Shown here: in pieces, positions 8,742 through 17,075 of the stretch | How the letters are laid out: the number at the start of each line of letters is the position of its first letter | Numbering within the stretch: position 1 is the first letter of the stretch | Made by a program: the position numbers and the translations under genes | The notes under the pieces: generated by a model | The model's database searches: none | What the model was told of the DNA's origin: nothing | Seen by the model: the letters and a program-made list of their open reading frames with translations, nothing else | Source of the DNA: an uncultured Acholeplasmataceae bacterium | Lineage (GTDB): Bacteria; Bacillota_I; Bacilli_A; Acholeplasmatales; Acholeplasmataceae | NCBI GenBank assembly: GCA_927441705.1 | Contig: CAKMKH010000008.1 | Location: 1-34,328 of the forward strand | Direction of reading: 5' to 3' | DNA length: 34,328 nt

Positions 8742-9677
8742 ATGAAAATAGTATTTATGGGAACCCCACTATTTGCTGTCGAAGTATTAGAAATGCTTAT
8801 AAAAGAACACGAAGTTATTTTAGTTATTACACAACCTGATAAAGTTGTTGGAAGAAAGAAGATTTTAACTCCATCATTAGTAAAAGAGTTAGCTTTAAAA
8901 CACAATATTGAAGTATTTCAACCAATAAAAATAAAAACTGATTATCAAAAAATAGTTGATTTAAACCCTGATTTTATCATTACTGCAGCATATGGCCAAA
9001 TTCTACCTAAACAACTATTAGATCAAGTAAAAGCTATCAATGTGCATGGGTCTCTATTACCTAAATATAGAGGTGGAGCACCTATACAATATGCAATATT
9101 TAATAATGATGAAAAAACCGGTGTAACTGTTATGTATATGGCATTTAAAATGGATAGTGGAAATATAATCGCACAAAAAGAACTTCCAATTTTAGATAGT
9201 GATGACTATTTATCATTAACTAAAAAACTATCAAGTTTAGGCACATGTCTTTTAAAAGAAGTTTTAGAAGATATTAGTAATGGACACATTGTAAGCATAC
9301 CTCAAGAAGAATCAAATGTAACATTTGCAAAGACATTAACATATGATGATGAATTTTTGACATTTAATCAAAAAACTGTAGATGTTGTCAATAAAATTAG
9401 AGGATTATCTCCTGAACCTGGAGCATATGCATCAATTAATAATCAGAAGATCAAAATTTATAAAGCTAAAAAAAGTGATATAATAGTAGACAAAGATGTA
9501 ACACCAGGAAAAATTATAAGACTAAAAAAACAACTCATTGTAAAAACGCTTGATGGTGCAGTAGAAATTGAAAGCGTTCAAATACCAGGTAAGAATATTA
9601 TGCCTGCAAAAGACTTTTTAAATGGACAAAATTTTATATCAGAAAATGATGTATTTGAAAAAGGAGATTCCAAATGA
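8742..9677 (+). CDS. fmt: Methionyl-tRNA formyltransferase
   Basis: A 311-residue enzyme that formylates initiator Met-tRNA using 10-formyltetrahydrofolate. The N-terminal Rossmann-like formyltransferase domain starts MKIVFMGTPLFAVEVL. The catalytic signature is NVHGSLLPKYRGGAP at about residues 100-114, and GVTVMYMAFKMDSGNI follows. The C-terminal OB-like domain is at about 205-311. The ATG at 8742 follows AGGTGAT with ideal spacing, so an in-frame upstream TTG at 8727 is rejected. The gene overlaps the next one by 4 nt. It shows that initiation here uses formyl-Met. Confidence 0.96.
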   Translation: MKIVFMGTPLFAVEVLEMLIKEHEVILVITQPDKVVGRKKILTPSLVKELALKHNIEVFQPIKIKTDYQKIVDLNPDFIITAAYGQILPKQLLDQVKAINVHGSLLPKYRGGAPIQYAIFNNDEKTGVTVMYMAFKMDSGNIIAQKELPILDSDDYLSLTKKLSSLGTCLLKEVLEDISNGHIVSIPQEESNVTFAKTLTYDDEFLTFNQKTVDVVNKIRGLSPEPGAYASINNQKIKIYKAKKSDIIVDKDVTPGKIIRLKKQLIVKTLDGAVEIESVQIPGKNIMPAKDFLNGQNFISENDVFEKGDSK

Positions 9678-10240
9678 GTAATCAGAAGAAAAAACTTTTA
9701 TTTACAAGACAAGAAATGTTTGAACTTAATAAAAAAATGTTGCAAAAACGAGGTGTAAGCATCGAAGCAATAGCTGAGATATCTTATATGCAACAAGCAA
9801 AATATTCAGATAATGTAAGCCGTTCGATATGTATTGAATCTGTTGAAAAAATATTATCGTTAAGAGATGTATTTCATCATGTTCAGCTTGCTGCTGAAAT
9901 TGATCGTCTTGCTGAAGAAAAGATGTTTCAAGGACCAATTCAAGATATAATCCTAGAAGATTTAGGTTTATTTGGTGTCGATGAAACTCTAGGCTTAGAT
10001 GTTTCAGGCTTATATGGAACTATTGGACAAACTAATTTTGGAGATATCGATGTGAATAAACATGGTATCGTTAAAAGATTAAATGATGCTGGTAAAGAAG
10101 AAGGCATTTGCCATACATTCTTAGATGACATCGTTGGAGCGATTGCAGCTGCTGCATCTACTAGAGTTGCACAAGTGGTCAATGAAGATTTAGCACATGA
10201 AGATGCTGATGTAAAAAGATTTAGCATTTTTGATTTATAA
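9674..10240 (+). CDS. PgpA-superfamily phosphatidylglycerophosphatase-like protein (YutG-like)
   Basis: A 188-residue soluble protein that resembles Bacillus YutG and the PgpA superfamily. The most telling segment is the C-terminal NTFLDDIVGAIAAAASTR-like run (here CHTFLDDIVGAIAAAASTR), preceded by GLYGTIGQTNFGDIDVNKHGIV. In proteobacteria PgpA dephosphorylates phosphatidylglycerophosphate; in Firmicutes the role of the soluble YutG branch is less certain, so the reaction is an inference. It starts inside the last codons of fmt (ATGA overlap) and is probably translationally coupled to it. No membrane helices are seen. Confidence 0.75.
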   Translation: MSNQKKKLLFTRQEMFELNKKMLQKRGVSIEAIAEISYMQQAKYSDNVSRSICIESVEKILSLRDVFHHVQLAAEIDRLAEEKMFQGPIQDIILEDLGLFGVDETLGLDVSGLYGTIGQTNFGDIDVNKHGIVKRLNDAGKEEGICHTFLDDIVGAIAAAASTRVAQVVNEDLAHEDADVKRFSIFDL

Positions 10241-10259
10241 CAACAAAGGATGATCTTTA

Positions 10260-11576
10260 GTGGATAGTCGTAAAAAGAAAAAAAGAAGATTTTGGGATAT
10301 AAAAACACTTGGTACAGATATATTCGCTAAGTTTTTTGGTTTTGAACAAGGTGTAGATATAACAAATGATGTTGCTGTTTTATATAGACGTAATTATGTT
10401 ATTAAAAATATTGTCTTTCTTTCTAATATAATGTATGCGATTATCCTATTTATTTTATCTTTATCTAGTGATGGTCAAGTTTCCGATTGGGTAGTTACAG
10501 TCATGGCGTTTCCTATGACATATGTAATTAATAAGTTATTAAATAAATTAATACATTTAGATCCTGAAGATAAGACGAAACAAAATGTAGCAATGTATGT
10601 CCAAGCGTTTTATATTTTCTTTTCATCCGTTTTAATTTACGCAAGATTGTACACGAATGTGTATTTTGAAACAGGTGCATATATCTTAATGTATTATGCA
10701 GTTGTAGTTATTTCTTTATACCAAGAAAAGAAACTTTTAAGTAGTAGTTTTCAAGGCTTGCTTGCGTTACTAACTGTTATTCATTTGATTTGGACATATA
10801 ACTTTCATGGCCTAGTTAATGGACAAACTATTGTTGAATTCTTACCTAATTTTTTAAGATTACCAGAATTTAGTGATATTTTACTTAGAACGTTATTATT
10901 TATTCTATTTTACTTTGTTGTTTATGCCATTGTTTCTATGGGACAATACATGCAAGAAGAAAGAAAAAAAGAGTTGATAAAAAGACGACAAGTTCAAAAT
11001 GATTTTTCTCATATTGTAGGTGACTTATTTACAGTTGTATTTTCATCATCATATACGCTGATGGATAAAAGACATGCATATCAAGTTCAACAAATGAGTC
11101 AAAAATTAGCTGACTATTATGGTTTAAATCAAGAGCATATAATAAAATTAAATGAATATTCAATGATTCATTTACAATATCAAGAGATTAAACATCTTTT
11201 AAACGATATTAATACAGATGATGAGAAAACTTATGATATCTTAAAAGGTCAAACTGAGTTAGGTTCAAAAATTGCGAAACGAATTCAGTTGGCTCAAAAA
11301 TGTGAAGACATAGCTAGAGCACATATCGAAGATACAGCTAATGAAAAATTCTTAAAAGAAATGCTTTTGATCCAACCAGAAATTGAAGCTCAAATCATTT
11401 TGTTAAGTGATTTATATATTACAATGAGATCTCATAGGTCATATAAAAGACCAATGGCTCATAGTATTGTTTTAAAACAATTTCAAGGTGAGTTAGGCAA
11501 TTATTTTGATTATGATTTAAAAGAAAGATTTTTGAAATTTAACGATGAATTTTCTGAGATGTATAATAATTTTTAA
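10260..11576 (+). CDS. Six-helix membrane protein with a degenerate HD-GYP-like C-terminal domain
   Basis: A 438-residue protein starting at GTG 10260, seven bases after AAGGATG. A basic N terminus (SRKKKKRR) precedes about six hydrophobic helices at roughly 50-70, 77-95, 112-130, 138-155, 162-182 and 208-230. The cytoplasmic part (about 245-438) resembles an HD-GYP phosphodiesterase: RHAYQVQQMSQKLADYYGL aligns with the first conserved His helix. The end, LSDLYITMRSHRSYKRPMAH then FDYDLKERFLKF, matches the characteristic HD-GYP tail. The metal-binding HD pair appears replaced (IHLQYQE), so catalysis is doubtful. It may act as a sensor or structural protein. Domain identity is by eye; the function is unknown. 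Confidence 0.6.
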   Translation: MDSRKKKKRRFWDIKTLGTDIFAKFFGFEQGVDITNDVAVLYRRNYVIKNIVFLSNIMYAIILFILSLSSDGQVSDWVVTVMAFPMTYVINKLLNKLIHLDPEDKTKQNVAMYVQAFYIFFSSVLIYARLYTNVYFETGAYILMYYAVVVISLYQEKKLLSSSFQGLLALLTVIHLIWTYNFHGLVNGQTIVEFLPNFLRLPEFSDILLRTLLFILFYFVVYAIVSMGQYMQEERKKELIKRRQVQNDFSHIVGDLFTVVFSSSYTLMDKRHAYQVQQMSQKLADYYGLNQEHIIKLNEYSMIHLQYQEIKHLLNDINTDDEKTYDILKGQTELGSKIAKRIQLAQKCEDIARAHIEDTANEKFLKEMLLIQPEIEAQIILLSDLYITMRSHRSYKRPMAHSIVLKQFQGELGNYFDYDLKERFLKFNDEFSEMYNNF

Positions 11577-11593
11577 ACATAGATTTATATCAA

Positions 11594-11622
11594 TTGACTT
11601 TTTACATGAAATCATGTAATAT
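11594..11622 (+). promoter_or_regulatory. Promoter upstream of the metK riboswitch
   Basis: TTGACT at 11594-11599, a 17-nt spacer, and TAATAT at 11617-11622. Transcription would begin near 11630, about 20 nt before helix P1 of the riboswitch. Confidence 0.75.
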
Positions 11623-11648
11623 GAGATAGAATAATTTAGAAAAATTAT

Positions 11649-11780
11649 CTTATTAAGAGCTATCGAGGCTAGTGACCGACGACGTAGCAGCAACCTATTT
11701 TATTAGGTGCTCATCACGAGGGGTATATCCCAACAATAAGGAAAAAAAGTATCACTTTCCTTATGGAGAGTGATTTTTTT
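11649..11780 (+). promoter_or_regulatory. SAM-I (S-box) riboswitch with transcription terminator controlling metK
   Basis: Helix P1 is CTTATT (11649-11654) with AATAAG (11735-11740). P2 is GCTA/TAGC (11659-11662 and 11685-11688) with a kink-turn-like GA...GACGA interior and a loop carrying GTGA (11672-11675). This loop can pair with TCAC (11714-11717) as the expected pseudoknot. P3 starts with the conserved GCAACC and closes at AGGTGC; P4 is GGG/CCC. The expression platform is a terminator, ATCACTTTCC (11751-11760) with GGAGAGTGAT (11765-11774) plus seven T. The P1 3' strand AATAAGGA can instead pair with TCCTTAT (11758-11764) as the antiterminator. High SAM should therefore switch metK off. 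The class is read from motifs, without a covariance search. Confidence 0.88.
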
Positions 11781-11800
11781 ATAAAAAGGAGAGTAGAAAA

Positions 11801-12949
11801 ATGTACAAATTATTTAGTAGTGAATCTGTAACAGAAGGACATCCAGATAAGTTATCAGATTATATTTCTGATTCTATATTAGATGCTTGTTTAGAACAAG
11901 ATCCAGAATCAAGAGTTGCTATAGAAACAGCTGTAACAACTCATTATTGCTTGTTATTTGGAGAAATAACAACCAAAGCAGTTATTGATTATAAACAGAT
12001 TGTAAAACAAGCTATCCTAGATATTGGTTATACCAAAGAAGCTTATGGATATAGTGTGGATACTGTAGAAATTGATCTTAAAATTAAAGAGCAATCTGCT
12101 GATATCGCTTTAGGTGTCAATAAAGATGAAAACAAATCTTTAGGTGCCGGAGATCAAGGGTTGATGTTTGGTTATGCTAATCAGGATACTGATACTTATT
12201 TGCCACTTCCAATTTATTTAGCACACAGACTTGCAGAAAGATTAAGTTATGTAAGAAAGACAGAACTTGTTAAAGGACTGCGCCCAGATGGGAAAACTCA
12301 AGTGACAGTGGCATATGATGAAAATCATAAACCAAAATATATCCATACTGTTGTTTTATCAACACAGCATGATGAGTTTTGGAGTCAAAAAGAATTACAT
12401 GAAGCAATGCTGGAGCATGTAATTAATCCTGTTCTAAAAGAGTATGATACTTCAAAAACAGTTTATCAAATTAATCCTACTGGTAGATTCATTATTGGTG
12501 GTCCACATGGAGATGCTGGTCTTACAGGTAGAAAAATTATTGTAGATACATATGGAGGATACGCTAGACACGGCGGAGGTGCATTCTCAGGAAAAGATGC
12601 TACAAAAGTAGATAGAAGTGCGGCATATATGGCTAGATATATTGCTAAGAATATTGTAGCAAGTAATATAGCTACTGAATGTGAAATTCAAATTGCGTAT
12701 GCTATTGGTTTATCTGAACCAGTAAGTTTTTCGATTAACACTTTCAATACTGAGAAAGTCGATTTAGATAAGATTTATGAAGCAATTTATGTTAATTTTG
12801 ACCTAACTCCAAAAGGTATAATTGAAATGTTAAAACTTAATCGTCCTATCTATAAAAAAACTGCAGCATATGGCCATTTTGGAAGAGATATTGACGACTT
12901 TACATGGGAAAATACAGATAAGATTGAAATATTTAAAAAATTATTATAA
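11801..12949 (+). CDS. metK: S-adenosylmethionine synthetase
   Basis: A 382-residue cytosolic enzyme making SAM from methionine and ATP. Signature motifs are [12 protein letters not shown] at the start (ATP binding), [12 protein letters not shown] in the middle, and the glycine-rich [21 protein letters not shown]-type region, here split as [12 protein letters not shown] and [17 protein letters not shown]. The length is normal for the family. A good ribosome-binding site (AAAGGAGAG) lies downstream of the riboswitch terminator, so expression depends on antitermination. SAM feeds methyltransferases, including rRNA and DNA methylases elsewhere in the genome. Confidence 0.97.
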   Translation: MYKLFSSESVTEGHPDKLSDYISDSILDACLEQDPESRVAIETAVTTHYCLLFGEITTKAVIDYKQIVKQAILDIGYTKEAYGYSVDTVEIDLKIKEQSADIALGVNKDENKSLGAGDQGLMFGYANQDTDTYLPLPIYLAHRLAERLSYVRKTELVKGLRPDGKTQVTVAYDENHKPKYIHTVVLSTQHDEFWSQKELHEAMLEHVINPVLKEYDTSKTVYQINPTGRFIIGGPHGDAGLTGRKIIVDTYGGYARHGGGAFSGKDATKVDRSAAYMARYIAKNIVASNIATECEIQIAYAIGLSEPVSFSINTFNTEKVDLDKIYEAIYVNFDLTPKGIIEMLKLNRPIYKKTAAYGHFGRDIDDFTWENTDKIEIFKKLL

Positions 12950-12969
12950 AATGTATGTGGTGATAATAA

Positions 12970-13866
12970 ATGAATGAAAAATTGCAAAAATTAGAAGTTA
13001 GAAGACTTGAGATTGCAAAGTCACATAAAAATAATATTTTACTGGGGTTTTTATTTTTAATACCTTCAGTGACTTCAATTTTTTATGGTGCTACTAAAGA
13101 GTTAACAGTATTGATGATCATTGGAATCATTTTCATTGTTTTGGCTATTATCTTTTTTGGAAAAGCTGCTGGACAATCTAGTAAGTACAGAAATATTATC
13201 AAGACAGAACTCATTCAGTTATTATTAGAAGATCAATTTGAGAATGTAACTTATAATCCAAAAGCATATATTGATGTATCAAAAATTAATGCAACAGGCA
13301 CAGTAAGAAAACCTGATAGACATCAAGGTGAAGATTATATTAAAGGTAGTTACAAAGGTATTACATTTGAAGTCTCAGATATCAATTTAAAACAAAGAGT
13401 AGAGCATGTAGACAAGAATGGACATGTAAGAGTAACATACGAAACTTATTTTAAAGGCCGTTGGTTTATTTATCGTTTTACAAAACAACTAGATCAAGTA
13501 TTAAAAATTGTTGAGGGTCGTGGCAGTCAAGTTAATAAACGCAACTTAGAAAAGTTTGATACAGAAAGTATTGAGTTTAATAAAAAATTTGATATTTTTT
13601 CATCAACTAAAGAGTTTGGGTTTTATTTGATTACACCTTCTATGATTGAAAAACTATTAGAATTAGAAAAATTACATCGTGGTTCTATTCTATATTGTTT
13701 CATGAATAATGAACTACATATTGGTGTTAATGACGGAAAAGACTACATGGAATTAAAGTTAAAAACACCGATTAATGAGAAAACAATAGGACTTTTCACT
13801 GCGGATATCGAACTTATTCCTGCAATAGTGAATGAGTTTAGATTAGATAGCAATAAATTCAAGTAA
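12970..13866 (+). CDS. DUF3137 family membrane protein
   Basis: A 298-residue protein with two close N-terminal hydrophobic segments at about 20-36 and 42-62 and a long C-terminal soluble domain. The domain contains GEDYIKGSYKGITFEVSDINL and FKGRWFIYRF, which I recognise as the DUF3137 pattern. The molecular function of this family is unknown. It lies 20 nt after metK and 26 nt before a LemA gene. DUF3137 and LemA genes are commonly neighbours, suggesting they act together at the membrane. No catalytic motif is visible. A short ribosome-binding site (GGTGAT) precedes the ATG. Confidence 0.75.
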   Translation: MNEKLQKLEVRRLEIAKSHKNNILLGFLFLIPSVTSIFYGATKELTVLMIIGIIFIVLAIIFFGKAAGQSSKYRNIIKTELIQLLLEDQFENVTYNPKAYIDVSKINATGTVRKPDRHQGEDYIKGSYKGITFEVSDINLKQRVEHVDKNGHVRVTYETYFKGRWFIYRFTKQLDQVLKIVEGRGSQVNKRNLEKFDTESIEFNKKFDIFSSTKEFGFYLITPSMIEKLLELEKLHRGSILYCFMNNELHIGVNDGKDYMELKLKTPINEKTIGLFTADIELIPAIVNEFRLDSNKFK

Positions 13867-13892
13867 ATCATAGAGGGAAGGAGAAAACATAA

Positions 13893-14456
13893 ATGATAGA
13901 TCCAATTATTTTAGTATTGATTATTGTTGGTGCGGTATTACTTATATTCTTTGCATGGTACATTTCAACTGTTAACTCATTTAGACGTATGCTTATCAAA
14001 ATTGATGAATCAGAATCAAGCATTGATATTTCACTTACAAAACGTTTCGATATGTTAACTAAAATGTTTCAAGCAACAAAAGGATATATGAAGCATGAAG
14101 CAGAAACTCTTCAAAAAGTTATTGCAATGCGTCAACCAGCACACTCTGCACCAATGGAACAAAAACAAGAATTTGCTGATCAAGTATCAAGAGGTCTTCA
14201 AGCGATTAACGTTGTAGTTGAACAATATCCGGAATTAAAAGCATCAGAAAGTATTACAAACCTACAAAATGCTACAGTTGAAGTTGAAGAAAACTTGCAA
14301 GCATCTAGAAGAGTATATAACTCAAATGTTTCTATTTACAATCAAAAGGTTGTAGTATTTCCTACAAACATTATTGCAAACTTAAAACATTTTGAAAAAC
14401 GTGCATTCTTTGAAGCAGAAGTTGCAAAGAGAGCAGACGTAACATTTGATTTCTAA
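13893..14456 (+). CDS. lemA: LemA family protein
   Basis: A 187-residue protein with one N-terminal membrane helix (about 4-25) and a mostly helical cytoplasmic or extracytoplasmic bundle. Family signature: RRMLIKIDESESSIDISLTKRFDML, then TKGYMKHEAETLQKVIAMR, then a C-terminal NIIANLKHFEKRAFFEAE, close to the LemA consensus ending. The function of LemA proteins is unknown; links to envelope stress and membrane proteolysis have been suggested in other bacteria. A strong GGAAGGAG ribosome-binding site precedes the ATG. It is the last gene of the metK-DUF3137-lemA group and is followed directly by a terminator. Confidence 0.88.
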   Translation: MIDPIILVLIIVGAVLLIFFAWYISTVNSFRRMLIKIDESESSIDISLTKRFDMLTKMFQATKGYMKHEAETLQKVIAMRQPAHSAPMEQKQEFADQVSRGLQAINVVVEQYPELKASESITNLQNATVEVEENLQASRRVYNSNVSIYNQKVVVFPTNIIANLKHFEKRAFFEAEVAKRADVTFDF

Positions 14457-14457
14457 A

Positions 14458-14484
14458 ATAAAACGCCAAGCGTTTTATTTTTTT
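14458..14484 (+). terminator. Rho-independent terminator after lemA
   Basis: ATAAAACGC (14458-14466) pairs perfectly with GCGTTTTAT (14470-14478) around CAA and leads into a run of T. Confidence 0.88.
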
Positions 14485-14540
14485 GCTTTATGTTGCCTTT
14501 TTTCACAATTATGGTAAATATAATGATTAGCTTAAAATGC

Positions 14541-14572
14541 TTGTAAAATCGCCCCTATTATAGTAATATAAT
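14541..14572 (+). promoter_or_regulatory. Candidate promoter of secA-prfB
   Basis: A good -10 (TATAAT, 14567-14572) lies 24 nt before the secA start. The best -35-like hexamer, TTGTAA at 14541-14546, is 20 nt away, longer than usual. A second TATAAT at 14519-14524 likewise lacks a well-spaced -35. Which one is used cannot be decided by eye. Confidence 0.3.
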
Positions 14573-14596
14573 AGAGAACGAAAAGGATGTGAATGT

Positions 14597-17065
14597 ATGC
14601 TAAAAAAATGGTTTGATCCAAGCAAACGCGAACTTAAAAGAGCTAAAAAAATAGCAGATGATGTGTTTGCATTGGAAGAAGAATCAACAAAATTATCGGA
14701 TCAAGAAATAAAAAATAAAACAGAAGAATTTAAGAAAAGATATCAAAATGGAGAAACCCTCGATGATTTAATGGTTGAGGCTTTTGCTGTTGTAAGAGAA
14801 GCATCAAGACGTGTTACAGGACTATTTCCTTATTATGTACAAGTAGAAGGTGCTGTTGCAATTTTTGGTGGTAATATTGCTGAAATGAAGACTGGTGAAG
14901 GTAAAACTTTAACAGCTGTCATGCCAGCATATCTTAGTGCACTTAATGGCGAAGGTGTTCATATCGTAACTGTTAATGAATACTTGGCTAAACGTGAAGC
15001 TGAAGGAGAAATAGGTGATTTATTCCGTTTCTTAGGCTTAACAGTAGGATTGAATTTAAGAGATTTAACTAGAGAAGAGAAAAAAGAAGCTTATGATTGT
15101 GATATTCTTTATTCTACCAACTCAGAATTAGGGTTTGACTATTTAAGAGATCATATGGTTTTATATGCTAAGGATATGGTTGCTAGACGTGGACTTAACT
15201 ACGCTATTATAGATGAAGTTGACTCCATATTAATTGATGAAGCTAGAACACCACTAATCATTTCTGGTGGATCAAAAAATAATCAAAATTTATATTCAGC
15301 AGCTGATAGATTTGCAAAATCGTTAAGAGATGAAGATTTTGAAATTGAAATTGAAACTAAAAGTATCGCTCTTACCCAAAGTGGTATTGAAAAAGCAGAG
15401 CGTATTTTCCAAATAGATAACCTATATGATTTAAGTCATGTATCGCTTGTCCATCATATTAACAATGCACTTCGTGCGAATTATATTATGTCAAGAGACA
15501 AAGAATATGTTGTTAATGATGGGGAAGTTTTAATTGTTGACCAGTTTACTGGACGTATTTTAAGAGGACGTCAATTTTCTGAAGGTCTTCATCAAGCTCT
15601 AGAAGCTAAAGAGAATGTTCAAGTAAAACGTGAAACAGTAACGGTTGCAACAATCACATATCAAAACTTTTTTAGAATGTATAAAAAGTTATCAGGTATG
15701 ACAGGTACTGCTAAAACCGAAGAAGAAGAATTTAGAGACATCTATAACATGGATGTTATTGAAATACCTACAAATGCACCAGTTATAAGAGATGATGCTG
15801 CTGATTTCATTTATGCAACTTTAGAAGAAAAATTTAAAGCATTAATAGATGAAGTTGAACAAAGACATTTATTGGGTCAACCATTACTTATTGGTACAAT
15901 AGCAGTTGAAACATCAGAAGATTTATCTAGAATGTTAAAAGCTAGACGTATACCTCACGAAGTATTAAACGCTAAAAACCATGAAAGAGAAGCAGAAATT
16001 GTTGCTAAAGCAGGATTTAAAGGCTCAGTAACAATCGCAACTAACATGGCTGGTCGTGGGACAGATATTAAACTTGGCGAAGGCGTAGTTGCATTAGGCG
16101 GTTTAGCTGTTATTGGTAGTGAGCGTCATGAATCAAGACGTATTGATAATCAGTTAAGAGGCCGTAGTGGTCGTCAAGGAGATCCAGGATACTCTAGATT
16201 CTATTTGTCTGCTGAAGATGAACTAATGATGAGATTCGGTGGGGATTCCTTTAAACGACGAATTGAAATGCTTGAACGCATGAATACGACAGGAGAACCA
16301 TTATCTTCTAAACTTTTTTCTAGATTCGTTTCTAGTGCTCAAAAACGTATTGAAGGTAATAACTATGATTCTAGAAAGACAGTTTTAAAATATGATGATG
16401 TACTTCGTAAACAAAGAGAGATTATATATCAAAATAGAAGAGACGTTCTACTTTTAGACTCTATTGAAGATCAAGTGAGACAAACCTTAACGAATTCTTT
16501 AGTCAATCAGGTACAACAATTTATTCATTTGGTTGGAAAAAATGAATATAAAGTCGAATTCGATTCACTATTAACACATTTTAACGGTAATATTTTTTAT
16601 CAAGACACTATTAAAAAAGAAGAAATAGAAAAATTAAGTCATGATGAAATCACAGACTATATACTTAATCTAGGTTTAAAATCTATAGATGATAAGAAAA
16701 ATAATTTCCCACCTGAAGTGTTTAATGAATTCTTAAAAGTAGTTATGTTAAGAGTGATTGATACATATTGGATGAGACATATAGATGCGATGAGTGAACT
16801 TAGACAAGGTGTATCACTTCAAGCATATGGCCAACAACAACCACTTACAATTTATCAACAAGAAGGTTTGCGTATGTTTAATGAAATGATAAAAAATATC
16901 TCTACTGATGTAACTAGATATGCAATTAGAGCACAAATCAAGTATGATCAAGAAAGAGAAGCTGTTGTTAAGAATACACAAACAAATCAAGGTATTGCTG
17001 ACAATAAACCAAAGAAACCGAAAGTAAGAAAAAATAGAGGGCAAAGAAACTTACCTTGGCGATAG
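14597..17065 (+). CDS. secA: Preprotein translocase ATPase SecA
   Basis: An 822-residue motor that drives proteins through SecYEG. Walker A is in EMKTGEGKTLTAVMPAY, Walker B/DEAD box is IIDEVDSILIDEARTPLI, the preprotein cross-linking domain follows, and the second nucleotide-binding fold has MAGRGTDIKL and RRIDNQLRGRSGRQGDPG. The helical scaffold and wing follow. The protein ends KVRKNRGQRNLPWR: the usual Cys-rich zinc tail (SEC-C motif) is absent, although the basic linker before it is present. It is followed after 10 nt by prfB, the usual Firmicutes order. The ATG at 14597 follows AAAGGATGTG. Confidence 0.96.
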   Translation: MLKKWFDPSKRELKRAKKIADDVFALEEESTKLSDQEIKNKTEEFKKRYQNGETLDDLMVEAFAVVREASRRVTGLFPYYVQVEGAVAIFGGNIAEMKTGEGKTLTAVMPAYLSALNGEGVHIVTVNEYLAKREAEGEIGDLFRFLGLTVGLNLRDLTREEKKEAYDCDILYSTNSELGFDYLRDHMVLYAKDMVARRGLNYAIIDEVDSILIDEARTPLIISGGSKNNQNLYSAADRFAKSLRDEDFEIEIETKSIALTQSGIEKAERIFQIDNLYDLSHVSLVHHINNALRANYIMSRDKEYVVNDGEVLIVDQFTGRILRGRQFSEGLHQALEAKENVQVKRETVTVATITYQNFFRMYKKLSGMTGTAKTEEEEFRDIYNMDVIEIPTNAPVIRDDAADFIYATLEEKFKALIDEVEQRHLLGQPLLIGTIAVETSEDLSRMLKARRIPHEVLNAKNHEREAEIVAKAGFKGSVTIATNMAGRGTDIKLGEGVVALGGLAVIGSERHESRRIDNQLRGRSGRQGDPGYSRFYLSAEDELMMRFGGDSFKRRIEMLERMNTTGEPLSSKLFSRFVSSAQKRIEGNNYDSRKTVLKYDDVLRKQREIIYQNRRDVLLLDSIEDQVRQTLTNSLVNQVQQFIHLVGKNEYKVEFDSLLTHFNGNIFYQDTIKKEEIEKLSHDEITDYILNLGLKSIDDKKNNFPPEVFNEFLKVVMLRVIDTYWMRHIDAMSELRQGVSLQAYGQQQPLTIYQQEGLRMFNEMIKNISTDVTRYAIRAQIKYDQEREAVVKNTQTNQGIADNKPKKPKVRKNRGQRNLPWR

Positions 17066-17075
17066 GAGGAAATTG

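Noticed and set aside
11641-11800. T-box leader or other amino-acid riboswitch before metK
   Set aside because: No T-box TGGN bulge is seen, while the P1/P3 motifs, pseudoknot and metK target fit SAM-I.
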